Assembly (NCBI RefSeq): GCF_000382205.1 | Contig: NZ_KB907790.1 | Location: forward strand, 553,070 to 617,069 | Reading direction: 5' to 3' | Length of the DNA stretch: 64,000 nt | From: Dyadobacter beijingensis DSM 21582 | GTDB lineage: Bacteria > Bacteroidota > Bacteroidia > Cytophagales > Spirosomataceae | Part shown: in pieces, positions 63,557-64,000 of the stretch | Position numbering within the stretch: position 1 is the first letter of the stretch | How the letters are laid out: each line of letters starts with the position of its first letter | The notes under the pieces: model-generated | The model's input: only the letters and a program-made list of their open reading frames with translations | Told to the model about the DNA's origin: nothing | Databases searched by the model: none | Translations under genes and position numbers: made by a program

Positions 63557-63668
63557 GGGAAGAATGCGTCTCAAAAAACCTTGAAATTTTTTCGGGGTGT
63601 AGTATTTTGTTTATCAATCGGTTAGGTGTTTTCGGTCAAAAAACTTTAAAAATATTTGATGTTGGCTC

Positions 63669-63699
63669 TTGCATCTTAAAAATTAACCCCCCACTTTTG
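63669..63699 (+). promoter_or_regulatory. rRNA operon promoter
   Basis: TTG (63669-63671), 20 bases, then CACTTTTG (63692-63699), one base off TAnnTTTG, about 155 bases before the start of 16S rRNA. The sequence upstream is AT-rich (AAACTTTAAAAATATTTG), as expected for an UP-type element. Confidence 0.65.
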
Positions 63700-63766
63700 C
63701 ACTCCCAATCGGGAACAACGGCACTGAAAACGATCACTGCCACGAGTTCTGGAAAGCCAGAGCAAC

Positions 63767-63777
63767 GTTCTTTGACA
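63767..63777 (+). promoter_or_regulatory. boxA-like antitermination site in the rRNA leader
   Basis: GTTCTTTGACA in the leader resembles boxA (TGCTCTTTGA), the NusB/S10 site that makes rRNA transcription resistant to termination. Its place between promoter and 16S is as expected. Confidence 0.5.
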
Positions 63778-63852
63778 TGATGAAGAGAGCAAAAAGATAG
63801 GTTCGTTAGAAACATTCGATGGATCTTTTCGGAGATCACATCAACAAAATTT

Positions 63853-64000
<148 letters not shown>

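Overview
The window looks like chromosomal DNA of a Bacteroidota bacterium, most likely a Cytophagales member close to Dyadobacter. The signs are two SusC/SusD outer-membrane pairs, promoters of the Bacteroidota form (TTG, about 20 bp, TAnnTTTG), lipoproteins with an acidic export signal after the lipobox Cys, few clear Shine-Dalgarno sites, and the start of a 16S rRNA gene with Bacteroidota-like sequence at the right end. The genus is inference. I see no insertion sequence, prophage, CRISPR array or tRNA gene.

Layout. 1-2.9 kb: a cut-off alpha/beta hydrolase, a BtuB-like TonB receptor, and two opposed arrays of a 7-bp repeat. 2.9-7.9 kb: a MocR-type regulator, an alditol-oxidase-like flavoprotein and a TetR-UbiB-kinase pair. 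7.9-13.6 kb: an AI-2E-family permease, a GNAT protein, a photolyase of the iron-sulfur family without the cluster cysteines, a secreted class II cyclic-nucleotide phosphodiesterase, a DUF72 protein and a mannose-6-phosphate-isomerase-like cupin. 13.7-23.0 kb: a probable mannoside-use locus (sodium symporter, GH130 phosphorylase and SusC/SusD on the minus strand, with a divergent AraC regulator). 23-33 kb: metabolic and information genes (ilvE, cobalamin adenosyltransferase, queA, a GH43-like secreted enzyme, tyrS, a Tat-exported phosphoesterase, recX, nrdB). 33.4-36.4 kb: an AT-richer islet with an FkbM methyltransferase, two glycosyltransferases and a possible 40-aa gene. 36.6-39.7 kb: corA, an MFS transporter, a YigZ protein and a 54-aa protein resembling an antitoxin N-terminus. 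39.9-44.9 kb: a second SusC/SusD pair with a possible LacI-type operator. 45-53 kb: uvrA, a LytS/LytTR two-component pair, and a divergent outer-membrane receptor with low-complexity ends. 53-60.6 kb: hemC, a DUF2652 protein, the run glmU-like/holB/RimB-like/rimK, rpmE2 and a Tat-exported sugar isomerase-like protein. 61-64 kb: nrdA, then the rRNA operon promoter and the start of 16S rRNA.

How the genes work together. The best-supported functional unit is the symporter-GH130-SusC/SusD-AraC block: SusC/D would bring an oligosaccharide across the outer membrane, the symporter across the inner membrane, and the phosphorylase would split a mannosyl-glucose or related disaccharide in the cytoplasm. 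The ribonucleotide reductase subunits NrdA and NrdB are both present but 28 kb apart. No single clearly new defence or mobile system is visible. The most unusual items are the cluster-free photolyase, the opposed 7-bp arrays, the DUF2652 cyclase-like/SRPBCC fusion, and several small overlapping genes.
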